From: DATJGR01 sp035494855
Lineage (GTDB): Bacteria; Pseudomonadota; Gammaproteobacteria; Pseudomonadales; Azotimanducaceae
Direction of reading: 5' to 3'
Length of the DNA: 8,128 nucleotides
NCBI GenBank assembly: GCA_035494855.1
Contig: DATJGR010000238.1
Span: forward strand, 1-8,128
In this document: positions 1 to 6,122 of the stretch, in pieces
How the letters are laid out: every line of letters starts with the position of its first letter
Numbering within the stretch: the first letter of the stretch is position 1
Position numbers and translations under genes: made by a program
The notes under the pieces: generated by a model
Seen by the model: the letters and a program-made list of their open reading frames with translations, nothing else
Database searches by the model: none
Told to the model about the DNA's origin: nothing

Positions 1-339
1 CGCGGCCACAAAGGTCAGAAGGCGCGCAAGAGCGGTAATCCGAAGCCCGGGTTCGAAGGCGGCCAGATGCCGTTGCAGCGTCGCGTGCCGAAGTTCGGCT
101 TCCGGTCGCGCGTTGCGTTGGTGACCGCCGAGGTGCGTCTGGGTGAACTGGCGAGCGTCGGTGAGAACGTCATCGATCTGGCCGCACTGAAGGCCGCCAA
201 CCTGGTCAACAAAGGGGCGAAGCGCGCCCGCATCATGCTGTCGGGATCGATCGACAGAGCCGTCACGGTGAAAGGTATCAAAATCACGAAAGGCGCTCGG
301 GCAGCGATCGAAGCAGCCGGAGGCAAGGTAGAAGACTGA
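1..339 (+). CDS. rplO: 50S ribosomal protein L15, C-terminal part (5' truncated by window edge)
   Basis: The reading frame is open from base 1 and encodes the last 112 residues of L15, a 23S rRNA-binding protein that joins late in large-subunit assembly. The first visible residues (RGHKGQKARKSG) match the glycine- and lysine-rich region near residue 33 of E. coli L15, so about 30 N-terminal residues lie outside the window. Family hallmarks follow in order: the FEGGQMPL motif, the RRVPKFGF motif, and the C-terminal KGARAAIEAAGGKVED, which is nearly identical to the E. coli end. An internal ATG at 67 lies inside the FEGGQMPL motif and is not the start. The TGA stop (337-339) shares one base with the secY ATG, so the two genes are probably translationally coupled. 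The identification is secure. Confidence 0.97.
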   Translation, partial: RGHKGQKARKSGNPKPGFEGGQMPLQRRVPKFGFRSRVALVTAEVRLGELASVGENVIDLAALKAANLVNKGAKRARIMLSGSIDRAVTVKGIKITKGARAAIEAAGGKVED

Positions 340-1664
340 TGGCCGTTCAGGGACAGAAACTGGCAGGCGTTCAGGCGGGGCTCACGGAGCTCCGCAACCG
401 TCTGCTGTTCGTCCTGGTCGCGCTGATCATTTCCCGCGTCGGAAGCCACATACCGGTGCCGGGCATCAACCCGGATCGTCTGCGCCAGCTGTTCGAGCAG
501 AATCAGGGTGGCATCCTCGATCTGTTCAACATGTTCTCGGGCGGCGCGTTGCACCGCATGAGCATCCTCGCGCTCGGCGTCATGCCGTACATCACGTCGA
601 GCATCATCATGAACCTTCTGACGATGATGCATCCGCCGCTGCAGCAGTTGCGCAAGGAAGGCGAAGCCGGTCGGCGCAAGATCACCCAGTACACTCGCTA
701 TGGAACGTTGCTGGTGGCGCTCATTCAGGGCTCGGCGCTCGCCGCCACGCTCGCGAACCAGGGGCTCGCGTTCAGCCCGAGCTTCGCGTTCCACTTCGTC
801 GCGATCACGGTACTCGTCACCGGCGCGCTGTTCATGATGTGGCTCGGCGAGCAGATCACCGAACGCGGCGTCGGCAACGGTATTTCGCTGCTGATTTTCT
901 CGAACATCGTCGCCGGGTTTCCGGCGGCCATCGGCCGCTCGTTCGAAGCGGCACGTCAGGGCGACATCAACATCGTCGCGCTGCTTGCAATCGGCGTGTT
1001 CGCCATCATTGTCGTCGCCTTCGTGGTGTTCATCGAACGCGGCCAGCGGCGCATCACAGTCAACTACGCCAAGCGCCAGCAGGGACGCCGCGTGTATCAG
1101 GCGCAATCGAGCCATCTGCCGCTCAAAGTGAACATGGCCGGCGTGATTCCGGCGATCTTCGCGTCGAGCCTTCTGCTCGCACCGTCGTCGCTGGCGCAAT
1201 GGTTCGGCCAGACGAAAGGCATGGAATGGCTGCAGGAAGTGTCGCTGGTGCTGTCCCCCGGCCAGCCGCTCTACATCCTGATGTTCGCGGGCGGCATCGT
1301 GTTCTTCAGTTTCTTCTATACGGCGATCGTGTTCGACCCGAAGGACGTTGCCGACAACCTGCAGCGGCAGGGCGCATACGTGCCGGGCATCCGACCGGGG
1401 CAGCACACGGCGAAGTACATCGACGACGTGATTACGCGCCTGACCACTTTCGGCGCGCTCTACGTGACGCTCGTGTGTCTGCTGCCGGAATTCATGGTGG
1501 TGTTCTTCAAGGTCACGTTCCAGCTCGGCGGCACGGCCCTGTTGATCGTAGTGGTCGTCGCGATGGACTTCATGGCACAGGTGCAGGCGCATCTGATGTC
1601 GAGCCAATACGCGAAGCTGATGGAAAAGTCGAATCTGAAGAATTATGGGCGCGGTCGCCGATAG
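339..1664 (+). CDS. secY: Preprotein translocase channel subunit SecY
   Basis: This 441-residue inner-membrane protein forms the SecYEG protein-conducting channel, which exports unfolded preproteins with SecA and inserts membrane proteins with the ribosome. The length is close to E. coli SecY (443). About ten hydrophobic segments are visible, starting near residues 20-40 and ending near 396-415. The first family signature is around residues 78-94 (ALGVMPYITSSIIMNLL), and the second is around 172-188 (QITERGVGNGISLLIF). The cytoplasmic loop with GIRPG (Arg352) corresponds to the conserved C5-loop arginine needed for SecA-driven transport. The basic C-terminal tail (NYGRGRR) is also typical. 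The start at 339 overlaps the rplO stop (TGATG), with an AAGG at 325-328 about 10 bases upstream. A 30-bp gap separates it from rpmJ. Confidence 0.98.
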   Translation: MAVQGQKLAGVQAGLTELRNRLLFVLVALIISRVGSHIPVPGINPDRLRQLFEQNQGGILDLFNMFSGGALHRMSILALGVMPYITSSIIMNLLTMMHPPLQQLRKEGEAGRRKITQYTRYGTLLVALIQGSALAATLANQGLAFSPSFAFHFVAITVLVTGALFMMWLGEQITERGVGNGISLLIFSNIVAGFPAAIGRSFEAARQGDINIVALLAIGVFAIIVVAFVVFIERGQRRITVNYAKRQQGRRVYQAQSSHLPLKVNMAGVIPAIFASSLLLAPSSLAQWFGQTKGMEWLQEVSLVLSPGQPLYILMFAGGIVFFSFFYTAIVFDPKDVADNLQRQGAYVPGIRPGQHTAKYIDDVITRLTTFGALYVTLVCLLPEFMVVFFKVTFQLGGTALLIVVVVAMDFMAQVQAHLMSSQYAKLMEKSNLKNYGRGRR

Positions 1665-1694
1665 GCGTGCGCCGGGTACAACGAGGTAATCCAG

Positions 1695-1811
1695 GTGAAA
1701 GTCAGAGCATCGGTCAGGAAACTGTGCCGCAACTGCAAGATCGTACGGCGCAAGCGCGTCGTTCGGGTGATCTGCACGGCCGAAGCGCGCCACAAGCAAC
1801 GTCAAGGCTGA
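1695..1811 (+). CDS. rpmJ: 50S ribosomal protein L36, zinc-ribbon form
   Basis: This 38-codon gene starts with GTG at 1695 and ends with TGA at 1809-1811. The protein begins MKVRASVRKLCRNCK and ends AEARHKQRQG. It has the same length as E. coli L36 and is almost identical at both ends. Cys11, Cys14, Cys27 and His33 are all present, so this is the zinc-binding (C+) version of this small 23S rRNA-binding protein. The start is set by homology and by a GAGG at 1683-1686, eight bases upstream; the GTG start is common for this gene. It follows secY by 30 bp, which leaves no room for infA. It is probably the last gene of the spc-type transcript, since a promoter and leader for the next gene follow. 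Confidence 0.97.
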   Translation: MKVRASVRKLCRNCKIVRRKRVVRVICTAEARHKQRQG

Positions 1812-1812
1812 A

Positions 1813-1826
1813 GCGCGCTTGCGCGC
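1813..1826 (+). other. CUUG-tetraloop hairpin just after rpmJ
   Basis: GCGCG (1813-1817) and CGCGC (1822-1826) form a perfect 5-bp all-GC stem around the loop CTTG. G(CUUG)C is a known extra-stable RNA tetraloop. The hairpin begins two bases after the rpmJ stop. No T-run follows, so it is not a canonical intrinsic terminator. It could mark a transcript 3' end made by processing, protect an mRNA end, or be a chance product of the GC-rich sequence. The structure is seen directly; the role is inference. Confidence 0.4.
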
Positions 1827-1852
1827 CGGTATGGATCAAAGTGGTAGGTCAG

Positions 1853-1881
1853 TTGAATAGAGTCGGTTCACCCGCTAAACT
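1853..1881 (+). promoter_or_regulatory. Candidate sigma70-type promoter of the alpha operon (rpsM)
   Basis: TTGAAT (1853-1858) and TAAACT (1876-1881) are separated by exactly 17 bases. Each matches four of the six consensus positions of the -35 and -10 elements. Transcription would begin near 1888, about 70 bases before the rpsM ATG. The stretch after the -10 (TTCGCGCCC) is GC-rich, as in discriminators of stringently controlled ribosomal promoters. The location agrees with E. coli, where the alpha operon has its own promoter between rpmJ and rpsM. The elements are seen; promoter activity and growth-rate control are inferred. Confidence 0.6.
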
Positions 1882-1887
1882 TCGCGC

Positions 1888-1960
1888 CCTTTTTGCGCCG
1901 GGTTCGCGCGTGCCGGCTCCATTTCGAGCAAGTCGAGCAGGGTTTTACGGAGCTAATTGA
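1888..1960 (+). promoter_or_regulatory. rpsM 5' leader with Shine-Dalgarno-pairing potential (possible S4 operator)
   Basis: The leader between the predicted start site and rpsM contains two competing pairings. GCCGG (1897-1901) can pair with CCGGC (1913-1917). GGCTCC (1915-1920) can pair with GGAGCT (1949-1954), six pairs including one G-U, and this second pairing covers the rpsM Shine-Dalgarno element CGGAG (1948-1952). The two share bases 1915-1917, so they exclude each other. A direct repeat TCGAGCA occurs at 1924-1930 and 1933-1939. In E. coli, S4 represses the alpha operon by stabilising a pseudoknot in this leader. A functional equivalent here is inferred from position and pairing, and I cannot match the exact fold. 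Confidence 0.4.
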
Positions 1961-2317
1961 ATGGCGCGAATCGCCGGAATCAACGTCCCAGACAACAAAC
2001 ACGCGGTCATTTCGCTGACCTACATCTACGGCATCGGTCGTACGACGGCCAAGAAGATCTGCGAAGCGGCCGGCGTCAATCCGAGTGCGAAAGTACAGGA
2101 TCTTTCCGAAGCCGATCTGGACGCGATCCGCGGCGAAATCGGCAAGATCACCGTCGAGGGTGACCTGCGGCGCGAGATTTCGATGAGCATCAAGCGGCTG
2201 ATGGACCTCGGCTGTTACCGAGGCATCCGCCACCGCCGCGGTCTGCCGCTGCGAGGCCAGCGCACGCGCACGAACGCCCGCACGCGGAAAGGTCCACGCC
2301 GCCCGATCAGGAAATAG
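1961..2317 (+). CDS. rpsM: 30S ribosomal protein S13
   Basis: This 118-residue protein of the small-subunit head contacts the P-site tRNA and forms intersubunit bridges with the 50S central protuberance and L5. It starts MARIAGINVPDNKH, contains the helix-hairpin-helix segment around YGIGRTTAKKIC (residues 23-34), and ends in the basic tail RTRTNARTRKGPRRPIRK (101-118), which reaches the tRNA. The length equals that of E. coli S13. The start is supported by ACGGAG at 1947-1952, eight bases upstream. It is the first gene of the alpha operon, nine bases before rpsK. A 149-bp gap with its own promoter-like elements separates it from rpmJ, so it probably begins a transcript while also receiving read-through from the spc genes. 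Confidence 0.98.
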   Translation: MARIAGINVPDNKHAVISLTYIYGIGRTTAKKICEAAGVNPSAKVQDLSEADLDAIRGEIGKITVEGDLRREISMSIKRLMDLGCYRGIRHRRGLPLRGQRTRTNARTRKGPRRPIRK

Positions 2318-2326
2318 AGAGCACTC

Positions 2327-2710
2327 ATGGCAGAACAACCGGCACGAAAGAAAGCCAAGCGCGTCGTCGTGGACGGCGTTGCTCACATTCAGGCGTCGTT
2401 CAACAACACGATGATCACCATCACCGATCGTCAAGGAAACGCGTTGTGCTGGGCCACGTCGGGTGCAACCGGCTTCCGCGGTTCGCGCAAGAGCACGCCG
2501 TTCGCTGCGCAGGTTGCCGCCGAGCGCGTTGCGAATGCGGCGCAGGAATACGGCATGAAGAGCGTGGACGTGTTCGTGAAAGGCCCCGGCCCCGGACGTG
2601 AATCGGCGGTGCGTTCGCTGAATGCATCGGGCCTGCGGATCAACAGCATTGCCGACGTTACACCGATCCCGCACAACGGGTGTCGGCCGCCTAAAAAGCG
2701 ACGCGTCTAG
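2327..2710 (+). CDS. rpsK: 30S ribosomal protein S11
   Basis: This 127-residue protein of the small-subunit platform binds 16S rRNA near the 690 loop and the E site, where the mRNA Shine-Dalgarno helix sits. Typical segments are GVAHIQASFNNTMITITD (residues 17-34), the GATGFRGSRKSTPFAAQ motif (47-62), VKGPGPGRESAVR (84-96) and the C-terminal IPHNGCRPPKKRRV. The Asn117-Gly118 pair corresponds to the site that becomes isoaspartate in E. coli S11. The N-terminus is lysine-rich. The gene follows rpsM by nine bases with only a weak purine-rich ribosome site (AGAGAG, about 2316-2321), which suggests translational coupling. It is followed by rpsD after a 16-bp gap. Confidence 0.98.
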   Translation: MAEQPARKKAKRVVVDGVAHIQASFNNTMITITDRQGNALCWATSGATGFRGSRKSTPFAAQVAAERVANAAQEYGMKSVDVFVKGPGPGRESAVRSLNASGLRINSIADVTPIPHNGCRPPKKRRV

Positions 2711-2726
2711 GAATCAGGAGAGAACG

Positions 2727-3347
2727 ATGGCCCGTTATCTAGGCCCCAAACTGAAACTGTCGCGTCGCGAAGGAACGGATCTGTTCCTGAAGAGCGGCGT
2801 GCGACCGCTCGATTCGAAGTGCAAGGCGGAGACGGTACCCGGACAGCATGGCGCGCGTCGCGCACGGTTGTCGGACTACGCAGTCCAGTTGCGCGAGAAG
2901 CAGAAGGTGCGCCGTCTGTACGGGGTGCTCGAGCGCCAGTTCCGCAACTACTACAAATCGGCCGAAGGGCAGAAAGGCGCCACCGGCGAAAACCTTCTCA
3001 TGAACCTCGAGGCGCGCCTCGACAACGTCGTTTATCGGATGGGTTTCGGCAGCACGCGGGCGGAATCACGCCAGCTGGTCACGCATAAAGCGATCCTCGT
3101 GAACGGCAAGGCGGTCAACATTCCGAGTTACCAGGTGGAACCGGAAGACGTCATCGCCGTGCGTGAGAAAGCGCGCGGCCAATTGCGTATTCAGGCAGCC
3201 CTCGAGCTGGCGGTGCAACGCGGCTCGATCGATTGGGTAGAAGTCGACGCGACGAAGATGCAAGGCACTTTCAAGCGCTTGCCCGATCGCGGCGAACTGC
3301 CGAGTGAGATCAACGAGAATCTCATTGTCGAGTTGTACTCCAAGTAA
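2727..3347 (+). CDS. rpsD: 30S ribosomal protein S4
   Basis: This 206-residue primary 16S rRNA-binding protein starts 30S body assembly, and its length equals that of E. coli S4. The ATG at 2727 gives MARYLGPKLKLSRREGTDLFL and has a strong AGGAG at 2716-2720, six bases upstream. The frame is open further upstream into rpsK, but homology and the ribosome site fix this start. Residues about 97-158 form the S4 RNA-binding domain (RLDNVVYRMGFGSTRAESRQ, then HKAILVNGKAVN). The end ENLIVELYSK is diagnostic. Only Cys32 remains in the N-terminal region, so this is the zinc-free type. In E. coli, S4 is the translational repressor of this operon and an antitermination factor; the same role here is inferred from gene order and the rpsM leader. 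Confidence 0.98.
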   Translation: MARYLGPKLKLSRREGTDLFLKSGVRPLDSKCKAETVPGQHGARRARLSDYAVQLREKQKVRRLYGVLERQFRNYYKSAEGQKGATGENLLMNLEARLDNVVYRMGFGSTRAESRQLVTHKAILVNGKAVNIPSYQVEPEDVIAVREKARGQLRIQAALELAVQRGSIDWVEVDATKMQGTFKRLPDRGELPSEINENLIVELYSK

Positions 3348-3385
3348 CAGGCTTGACGAAGATTTAAGGAAAGGAGATGGGATCA

Positions 3386-4384
3386 ATGGCACAGTCGGTG
3401 AATGAATTCCTGACGCCCCGTCATATCGATGTACAAGAGCTCGGACCGACACGCGCTCGCGTGACGCTCGAGCCGCTCGAGCGCGGCTTCGGTCACACGT
3501 TGGGCAATACGTTGCGGCGCATTCTGCTGTCGTCCATGCCCGGGTGCGCGATCACGGAAGTGCAGATCGACAACGTTCTGCACGAGTACAGCGCCATGGA
3601 GGGTGTACAAGAGGACGTGATCGACATTCTGCTGAACCTCAAAGGCGTCAGCGTATTGCTGCATAACGCCGACGAAGCGGTCATCACGCTGTCGAAGAAA
3701 GGTGGCGGCCCTGTCACTGCCGGCGACTTCCAGCTGACGCAGGATGTCGAAATCGTCAATCCGGATCACCTCATCTGCACGCTGAACGAAAACGGCGCGA
3801 TCAAGATGGAAGTGAAGATCAATCGCGGCCGCGGCTACGAGCCCGCAGAGAACCGCGAGGAAATCGATGAGGAAGAATCGCGCGCGATCGGCGTGCTTCG
3901 CCTCGATGCGACGTTCAGCCCGATGCGTCGTGTTTCGTACACCGTCGAGAACGCGCGTGTAGAACAACGCACCAACCTCGACAAGCTGATCCTCGATCTT
4001 GAAACGAACGGTACCATCGACCCGGAAGAAGCGATCCGTCGCGCCGCGACGATTCTGCAGCAGCAGCTTGCCGTGTTCGTCGATCTCGAAAGCGAAGGCG
4101 AACCGGAAGCGGTCGAGAAGCACGACGAGATCGACCCGATCCTGATGCGTCCGGTGGACGACCTCGAACTGACGGTGCGTTCGGCGAACTGTCTCAAGGC
4201 CGAGAACATCTACTACATCGGCGACCTGATCCAGCGCACCGAAGTCGAGTTGCTGAAGACGCCGAACCTCGGCAAGAAGTCGCTGACGGAGATCAAGGAC
4301 GTGCTCGCGTCTCGCGGACTGTCGCTCGGCATGCGTCTCGAAAACTGGCCGCCGTCGGGTCTGCGCGACGACAAAGTCGCCTGA
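3386..4384 (+). CDS. rpoA: DNA-directed RNA polymerase subunit alpha
   Basis: This 332-residue protein dimerises to scaffold assembly of beta and beta' and binds promoter UP elements and activators. The N-terminal domain (about 1-235) includes ERGFGHTLGNTLRRILLSSMPG, with the conserved arginine near residue 45. A linker leads to the C-terminal domain (about 249-332), where Arg265, Asn268 and Lys271 of RSANCLKAE are the DNA-contacting residues, in the same numbering as E. coli. The domain continues with TPNLGKKSLTEIKDVLASRGLSLG. There are two in-frame ATGs. The one at 3377 directly abuts the AAGGAG site (3371-3376), while the one at 3386 lies nine bases after it, so 3386 (MAQSVNEFL) is chosen. 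An intact UP-element-binding surface fits the GC-rich gammaproteobacterial assignment. Confidence 0.98.
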   Translation: MAQSVNEFLTPRHIDVQELGPTRARVTLEPLERGFGHTLGNTLRRILLSSMPGCAITEVQIDNVLHEYSAMEGVQEDVIDILLNLKGVSVLLHNADEAVITLSKKGGGPVTAGDFQLTQDVEIVNPDHLICTLNENGAIKMEVKINRGRGYEPAENREEIDEEESRAIGVLRLDATFSPMRRVSYTVENARVEQRTNLDKLILDLETNGTIDPEEAIRRAATILQQQLAVFVDLESEGEPEAVEKHDEIDPILMRPVDDLELTVRSANCLKAENIYYIGDLIQRTEVELLKTPNLGKKSLTEIKDVLASRGLSLGMRLENWPPSGLRDDKVA

Positions 4385-4426
4385 TTCGAGCCGCGGGCGA
4401 AGCACGAACAACAGGAAGTCAGGTAA

Positions 4427-4834
4427 ATGCGCCATCGTAAGAGTGGACGTCACTTCAACATGCCGGGCGCGCATCGCGATTCGATGCTGCGCAATCTGGC
4501 AGTTTCGCTGATCGAACACGAGCTGATCAAAACGACGTTGCCGCGCGCCAAGGAATTGCGTCGCGTCGCCGAACCGCTCATCACGATGGCGAAAGAAGAT
4601 TCGGTGGCGAACCGCCGGCTGATCTTCAATCGCACGCGCAGTGATCGCACTGTCGGCAAGCTGTTCAACGAACTCGGTCCGCGCTACCAGGGTCGTCCCG
4701 GCGGCTACACGCGGATTCTGAAGTGCGGGTACCGACACGGCGACAATGCGCCGATGGCTTATATCGAACTGGTGGACCGTCCGGTGGCGGCGGAAGACGC
4801 ATCCGACGACTCGGCGGACGATTCACAGGACTGA
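4427..4834 (+). CDS. rplQ: 50S ribosomal protein L17
   Basis: This 135-residue 23S rRNA-binding protein lies near the exit-tunnel side of the large subunit. Hallmarks are MRHRKSGRHFN at the start, IKTTLPRAKELRRVAEPLITMAK (34-56), DSVANRR, KLFNELGPRY and GGYTRILKCGYRHGDNAPMAYIELVDRP up to about residue 118. The remaining 17 or so residues form an acidic tail rich in Asp, Ser and Ala (VAAEDASDDSADDSQD). This tail makes the protein about eight residues longer than E. coli L17 (127) and resembles no folded domain. AGGA at 4413-4416 serves as the ribosome site. The gene is the last of the alpha operon and is followed by a strong terminator. Confidence 0.97.
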   Translation: MRHRKSGRHFNMPGAHRDSMLRNLAVSLIEHELIKTTLPRAKELRRVAEPLITMAKEDSVANRRLIFNRTRSDRTVGKLFNELGPRYQGRPGGYTRILKCGYRHGDNAPMAYIELVDRPVAAEDASDDSADDSQD

Positions 4835-4858
4835 CGGCGTCCTGAAAAGATGAGCAAG

Positions 4859-4881
4859 AGCCGGACATCGTCCGGCTTTTT
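4859..4881 (+). terminator. Rho-independent terminator of the alpha operon
   Basis: AGCCGGAC (4859-4866) and GTCCGGCT (4870-4877) form a perfect 8-bp stem with the loop ATC. They are followed by TTTTT (4877-4881) and, after GC, a further TTTT. The upstream bases AAG (4856-4858) can extend the stem into the T-run. It lies 25 bases after the rplQ stop and is the clearest intrinsic terminator in the window. It separates ribosomal from accessory genes. Confidence 0.93.
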
Positions 4882-4914
4882 GCTTTTGGCAGCAGCAGTT
4901 TTCGGAGACATCAG

Positions 4915-6066
4915 ATGACTAACAGTTTCATTCCGCCGCAGCGAACGCTGATGGGTCCAGGTCCGTCGGACGTCAGTTCGCGCGTGCTGGCGGCGCTGGC
5001 GCGACCGACGATCGGCCACCTCGATCCGGAATTCGTCCGCATGATGGATGAAGTGAAGGCGATGCTGCAGAACGCCTTTCGCACGCGCAATGCGATGACG
5101 ATGCCGGTGTCGGCGCCGGGTTCTGCCGGAATGGAAACGTGCTTCGTGAACCTGATCGAGCCGGGCGACAAGGTGATCGTGTGCGTGAACGGCGTGTTCG
5201 GCGGGCGAATGAAGGAAAACGTCCGACGCATCGGCGGCGAAGTGGTGCTCGTCGAAGACGCGTGGGGTGCACCGGTGGACCCGAACAAGGTCAGTGAGGC
5301 GCTCGCGAAGCACCCGGATGCGAAGATCGTCGCATTCGTGCACGCCGAAACCTCGACCGGCGCGCGATCCGACGCGCAAACGCTGTGCCGGATTGCCCGA
5401 GAGCACGACTGCCTGTCGATCGTCGATGCGGTGACCTCGCTCGGGGGCGTTCCGCTCGAAGTCGATGCATGGGGTGCCGACGCGGTGTATTCCGGCACGC
5501 AGAAATGTCTGTCGTGTCCACCCGGGATTTCGCCGGTGACGATGAGTCCGCGCGCGGTGGAGGCGATCCGCAAGCGCAACGCGCCCGTGCAGAGCTGGTT
5601 TCTCGATCTGAACCTCGTCATGGCGTACTGGGGCGGCGAAGGCGCGCGCGTGTATCACCACACCGCGCCGGTGAACGCGCTCTACGGTCTGCACGAGGCG
5701 CTGGTGATGCTCGAGGAGGAAGGGCTCGAGAACGCCTGGGCGCGCCACGCGCGCGAACATGCGGCGCTGCGCGCTGGCGTCGAGGCGATCGGTTTGCAGT
5801 TCTTCGTCGACGCACAGTCGCGGTTGCCGCAGCTGAACTCGATCGTTGTGCCCGACGGTATCGTCGAAGCGGACGTGCGGCGCGCGCTGCTGAACGACTT
5901 CGATCTCGAGATCGGCGCGGGGCTCGGCGCGCTGGCTGGCAAAGTATGGCGTGTGGGCCTCATGGGGCAGAGCGCGTGCCGGCGCAACGTGTTGTACTTC
6001 CTCAGCGCGATGGAAGCGATTCTCGGTCGCAGCGGCGCCGTCGCGGCGGCGCGCGCCGCGGCGTAA
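4915..6066 (+). CDS. PLP-dependent class V aminotransferase, alanine/serine-glyoxylate type
   Basis: This 383-residue enzyme belongs to the fold-type I class V aminotransferases that include alanine-glyoxylate and serine-pyruvate aminotransferases. Such enzymes move an amino group to glyoxylate or pyruvate in the cytoplasm. Visible features in order are the N-terminal MGPGPSDVSSRVL (13-25), the phosphate-binding turn PGSAGME (68-74), HAETSTG (143-149), Asp171 of VDAVTSLGG (predicted to hold the PLP pyridine nitrogen), and Lys197 of YSGTQKCLSCPPG (the Schiff-base lysine). YHHTAPVNALYGLHEAL follows (247-263), then Arg346 of WRVGLMG, the expected substrate-carboxylate arginine. The Asp-Lys spacing of 26 equals that of human AGT (183/209). 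GGAG at 4904-4907 lies seven bases before the ATG. The tail is alanine-rich. Amino donor and pathway cannot be decided: glyoxylate, serine and other substrates remain possible. Confidence 0.92.
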   Translation: MTNSFIPPQRTLMGPGPSDVSSRVLAALARPTIGHLDPEFVRMMDEVKAMLQNAFRTRNAMTMPVSAPGSAGMETCFVNLIEPGDKVIVCVNGVFGGRMKENVRRIGGEVVLVEDAWGAPVDPNKVSEALAKHPDAKIVAFVHAETSTGARSDAQTLCRIAREHDCLSIVDAVTSLGGVPLEVDAWGADAVYSGTQKCLSCPPGISPVTMSPRAVEAIRKRNAPVQSWFLDLNLVMAYWGGEGARVYHHTAPVNALYGLHEALVMLEEEGLENAWARHAREHAALRAGVEAIGLQFFVDAQSRLPQLNSIVVPDGIVEADVRRALLNDFDLEIGAGLGALAGKVWRVGLMGQSACRRNVLYFLSAMEAILGRSGAVAAARAAA

Positions 6067-6095
6067 CGCAGCGACAGCAGCAAGGTCGCCTCAGC

Positions 6096-6110
6096 GGGGC
6101 CGTCAGCCCC
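6096..6110 (+). other. Short inverted repeat in the aminotransferase-transporter gap
   Basis: GGGGC and GCCCC, separated by CGTCA, form a perfect 5-bp stem ending just before the transporter's weak ribosome site (GGAAAG, 6113-6118). No T-run follows, so it is not a standard terminator. It could modulate translation of the downstream gene or be a chance structure. Confidence 0.3.
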
Positions 6111-6122
6111 ACGGAAAGTCGG

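Noticed and set aside
15..1805. A 596-codon open frame on the minus strand across rplO, secY and rpmJ
   Set aside because: It lies wholly antisense to three secure genes. Its translation is rich in Arg, His, Asp and Glu with no recognisable domain. Stop codons on the opposite strand are rare in GC-rich coding sequence, so it is a codon-bias shadow.
839..1960. A 373-codon plus-strand open frame running through secY and rpmJ to the base before rpsM
   Set aside because: It is an alternative frame of secY and rpmJ with low-complexity Arg/Gly/Ala-rich translation. Its ending beside rpsM is coincidental.
2622..2726. Upstream extension of rpsD into the end of rpsK
   Set aside because: The added residues are frame-shifted S11 coding sequence. 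The ATG at 2727 has AGGAG six bases upstream and the standard MARYLGP start.
3353..3381. TTGACG upstream of rpoA as a possible -35 element for an internal promoter
   Set aside because: No acceptable -10 element lies 16-18 bases downstream. The region there is the rpoA ribosome site and start.
3377..3385. Earlier ATG as the rpoA start (MGSMAQ...)
   Set aside because: It directly abuts the AAGGAG ribosome site with no spacing. The ATG at 3386 has nine-base spacing and gives the N-terminus expected for alpha.
3383..4738. A 451-codon open frame on the minus strand across rpoA and rplQ
   Set aside because: It has the same cause: it is antisense to two conserved genes, has an Arg/Asp/Val-rich composition without motifs, and no ribosome site or promoter is evident.
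5385..6122. Upstream extension of the transporter frame inside the aminotransferase gene
   Set aside because: The extension is Arg/Ala-rich shadow sequence without membrane character. The first sensible start after the aminotransferase stop is 6123.
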